Source: Arabidopsis thaliana (lineage: Eukaryota > Streptophyta > Magnoliopsida > Brassicales > Brassicaceae). From it: a DNA stretch of 64,000 nucleotides. The stretch spans positions 25,299,835 to 25,363,834 of the forward strand of contig NC_003076.8 of the NCBI RefSeq assembly GCF_000001735.4. The letters are read 5' to 3'. Below the pieces are notes generated by a model. The model saw only the letters and a program-made list of their open reading frames with translations, was not told the origin of the DNA and searched no databases. Positions 60,870-64,000 of this stretch are shown here, in pieces. The position numbers and the translations under genes are program-made. Positions within the stretch are counted from its first letter, which is position 1. Each line of letters opens with the position of its first letter.

Positions 60870-62065
60870 GAGTAAATATTCTGGATATGTGCTTGTGTTT
60901 ATATATATACTAAGTCAAATGGTGACAAACTAAAAAATAAGGCAAAAGGTTTTGTAAAAATTTCTATCATTAAAAATTAATTTTATTTTGTTATATATAT
61001 TATAAATAAAAATCTGAAAGATAGATTAATACTCCCTCTATTTCATTAATTATATTTGTAGTTTAAGGTTTTTTCATACATATTAAAAAAACACAAAAAT
61101 CTCATTTAGTTTCTCTATTTTCTATAAAAACATCATTAACTACACCTAATTCAACCAATAAAAAACTATCCTGTAAAATATAATTGGCCAAAATTTATTA
61201 AATGCATTTAATTTTTGCATAGATAATGAAAACAACACTTATTTTGTAAAAAGTAAAAAAGTCCTTAAACTACATATAATCAGAAACAGAGGAAATATCT
61301 AATAAAGTTTAATAAACCATTTATGAATCTGACCCTTCTTTTATTTTATTTTATAAATACGATCTTATCTTATCTTGATAAAATAAGAAACATGATAAGT
61401 GTTGTTTGACACATCAGATCTATTATGATGATGACTTTCCGACCGATTTCCGATGAATTCTATTCACTGGAAATCTTCGACTGATTCAACGAATTCAAAT
61501 TTCAACAAGAATCAGTCGAAATATCATAACAGAATAATGACAAATGCGTAATCATCAGACAAAAAGTCGCAAATTGACATTTAAGTTAACTTCATACACA
61601 TAGTTGAAGATCCAAAGATTTGAAGTTTGAATGCGATAAAAAGAATTGAGTCTTAAAACTCTTAATTTGACATTCTACGTTTTAAACATGAATGATATTT
61701 AGTTATTTACCCTCGGTCAAGATTTGCTAACTATTTGTAAAAATTTCAAACTTAAGAATCGAACATCATTCAAAATTATATAATGTGTTACGAGAGATGC
61801 GAGTGGAGAGACAACTTCAGGGTCTAAATTGCAAATTTTAATAAGTATATTGCTTTTTGAAACTAAACTATCAATTATTACACTTTTGAGACACAGTTTC
61901 TTTCTGATTCTCACTTGTGTCGCTTTTATAAAAAAGATAAAACGCAAATTGATTTCTTCTTATTCTGCTTCGGTCTTCGTTTTTCTTTACCCTTTTGATT
62001 TGATCTTCTCTTCTCGGTTGAAATTAGGGATTTCTGTAAAATTGTAATGTGTTTCTGAGTAAATC
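60870..62065. other. Spacer with Stowaway-like MITE; CCCH gene promoter
   Basis: Holds the X8 gene 4 promoter on the left, the MITE at 61032-61295, and AT-rich DNA up to the CCCH gene leader. No other gene seen. Confidence 0.5.
61032..61295. mobile_element. Stowaway-like (Tc1/mariner) MITE, 264 bp
   Basis: The left end CTCCCTCTATTTC continues ATTAATTATATTTGTAGTTT AAGG. The right end read inverted is TTTCCTCTGTTTCTGATTAT ATGTAGTTTAAGG, so the terminal inverted repeats extend over about 37 bases with a few mismatches. The target site TA flanks both sides (61030-61031, 61296-61297). The CTCCCTCYRTTTC end is the Stowaway signature. It has no coding capacity. Confidence 0.85.
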
Positions 62066-64000
62066 ATGAGCAAGCCCGAAGAAACTTCCGACCCGAACCC
62101 AACCGGACCCGATCCGTCTCGATCTTCCTCCGATGAGGTCACCGTCACCGTCGCCGATCGGGCTCCGTCTGATCTCAATCACGTTTCTGAGGAGCTAAGT
62201 GATCAATTGAGGAATGTGGGTTTGGATGATTCTGCGAAAGAGCTGAGTGTTCCGATTAGTGTCCCTCAAGGTAATGTAGAAACGGATTCGAGGGCATTAT
62301 TCGGCAGCGATCAAAAGGAGGAAGAAGAAGGGAGCGAGAAGAGAATGATGATGGTGTATCCAGTGAGACCTGATTCAGAGGATTGTTCGTTTTATATGAG
62401 AACTGGAAGCTGCAAATACGGATCAAGTTGCAAGTTCAATCACCCTGTTCGCAGGAAACTTCAAGTACTTCTCTTCTATCGATCATCTTTGCATGTTTAA
62501 ATTTTCAATTTGTGACCGAAAGTTTTAGTCTTTTTGCTCTCTTGACATTGATGTTGATTGTTAATTGGGGTTTTGTCAATTGAACTTAGGGTTAAAGGTT
62601 GATTTTTCATGGTAAATAAAAAAATAAATAGAAATATTGTGTATCAGTCATTCAGTCTTATGTTTATTTCATTTGTGTACTTCAGAGTTGAACCAAAAGG
62701 GGAAAGCTTGATTTAGAATTTATGTTTTACTTTTGAGTTTTCTTCGTTTCCTATTGCTCTACTGTTTTGGTTTAGGATTTGAAGTTTTTAGGGAGTATGA
62801 GAACGAGAAATGGAAAAGAATATGTTAATTTAAACGAAGATGATATTTTTATATCCTTTTTTTGTTATTCTAATGTTTCGGTTTATGGAAGATTGGTAGG
62901 GAGAGAGTAAGGGAAAGAGACGAGGATGTGGAGAACCCAAAGCTGATGGAGTGTAAGGTTAAATGTCCTTCCTTTCCTCTGTATTGGCTTAGCAAGATTA
63001 CATTATTTTCTTTCCGTGTAGCCCTTATGTTTATATTCCTCACAGTTCGTTCAAACATCTAACACTTGTATGCTAGTCGGGTCATGTTATTCTCTGCCAG
63101 ACAGTGAACAATGAAGTTTTCTGGTGTGGTTGTTCTTTTATACATGGCAAATTATTTGATGATTTATAGGTGCTTGGTTTGTAAAGGTGGATGATTAGTA
63201 GTCGCCTTTTCATGTCTGAAGATTGCTGTTATCTTGAATTGAATTTATTTATCACGGCTTACGATATAGACATATCAGTCTCTAATTTTCAATGGGAAGT
63301 GCACTATTTAACCTCTTCTTTTTTGTGTTGTATGTGTTTGTTCTCTCCTGTTATTCCTCTTTTTCTTTTGAAAGTCTGTCTACTGATATCCTACATATGC
63401 CCCCTAATTCCGAGGTTTGCAGTACTACTTTAGGACTGGAGGGTGCAAATATGGAGAGTCTTGTAGATTCAGCCACATGAAAGAACATAATTCTCCGGCC
63501 TCAGTACCAGAGCTTAACTTCCTTGGCCTTCCTATCAGACCGGTATTCCATTAATTGGTTTAGACAGTTCTAGCATTCTGTTTACAACAGCCTTATGGAA
63601 AAGCTATAATAGTATAAGCTATTGACAGGGAGAGAAAGAATGCCCGTTCTACATGCGCAATGGCTCCTGCAAGTTTGGATCAGACTGCAAATTTAATCAT
63701 CCTGATCCTACAGCTATCGGAGGAGTTGATTCTCCCTTGTACCGTGGTAATAACGGTGGATCCTTTTCCCCAAAGGCCCCATCCCAAGCAAGTTCAACTT
63801 CTTGGTCTTCAACGAGACATATGAATGGTACTGGTACTGCTCCTTTTATTCCATCCATGTTCCCCCATAGTCGTGGAGTTACACCTCAAGCTTCAGACTG
63901 GAATGGGTATCAGGTACTAATTTTGTTCCATTTTTTCTTTTATGCTGATAAAACTATAGTACTTTACTTTTGAAGTTTCTCATTTTTATTGGTGTAGGCG
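62066..64000 (+). CDS. CCCH zinc-finger protein, 5' part (cut by window edge)
   Basis: Exons visible: 62066-62464, 62892-62957, 63423-63542, 63629-63913 and the start of another at 63998 (acceptor GTGTAG|GCG), giving about 250 residues so far (probably At5g63260). An acidic Ser/Glu-rich N-terminus precedes three C-x8-C-x5-C-x3-H fingers: C107-H126 ([20 protein letters not shown]), one split by intron 2 (C154-H173) and C200-H219. Ser-rich linker [20 protein letters not shown] follows. Plant ZFN-type proteins have five such fingers, so two more should lie to the right. They bind RNA or DNA in the nucleus; some are floral or stress regulators. The gene is truncated only by the window. Confidence 0.92.

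Overview
The window is plant nuclear DNA and is very probably Arabidopsis thaliana chromosome 5, lower arm, about At5g63080 to At5g63260. The reconstructed exons give proteins I recognise with the lengths I recall for the A. thaliana genes: HDA6 (471 aa), RH30 (591), PAP29 (389), BT1 (365), MRF1 (702) and GET4 (324). Locus numbers and names are from memory, not from a search. AT-rich introns and spacers, nearly uniform GT-AG introns, site II (TGGGCC) promoters and one nuclear tRNA gene fit this. There is no bacterial, organellar or viral gene cluster and no CRISPR array.

Layout, left to right. 0.2-2.5 kb: JmjC demethylase JMJ20 (minus). 2.9-5.5 kb: a tandem pair of small secreted cysteine-rich (thionin-like) genes with a Harbinger-type MITE between them. 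8.9-9.4 kb: LOB transcription factor (minus), followed by more than 5 kb of upstream DNA with signs of a 5' UTR intron. 14.6-22.2 kb: four consecutive minus-strand features, namely a SAM-dependent methyltransferase, histone deacetylase HDA6 and DEAD-box helicase RH30 with an unusual long intron. 23.4-24.0 kb: PB1-domain protein (plus) with a dense ACGT-core cluster downstream. 25.4-26.6 kb: a small acidic protein resembling APC15 (minus). 28.4-30.8 kb: PAP29, tRNA-Thr(TGT) and a bS38m/COX24-like mitochondrial protein (plus). 33.7-43.3 kb: BT1, a GDSL lipase and a pectate lyase (all minus). 46.3-53.1 kb: MRF1 and a TPR protein (plus), convergent with GET4 (minus, 53.4-55.6 kb). 56.5-60.9 kb: a tandem array of four X8/CBM43 secreted proteins (minus). 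61.0-61.3 kb: a Stowaway-like MITE. 62.1-64.0 kb: a CCCH zinc-finger gene cut by the right edge.

The genes do not form one pathway. Chromatin regulators (JMJ20, HDA6) lie near a boundary transcription factor (LOB), and several are housekeeping genes. The accessory content consists of the two tandem families of small secreted cysteine-rich proteins (thionin-like and X8) and small MITEs. All exon coordinates were worked out by hand from reading frame and splice consensus. I found no clearly new biological system. The items most worth checking are the composition and position of the RH30 intron, the possible APC15 orthologue, the GC-AG intron in JMJ20, the ACGT-box cluster, and the duplication and insertion history of the two peptide clusters.
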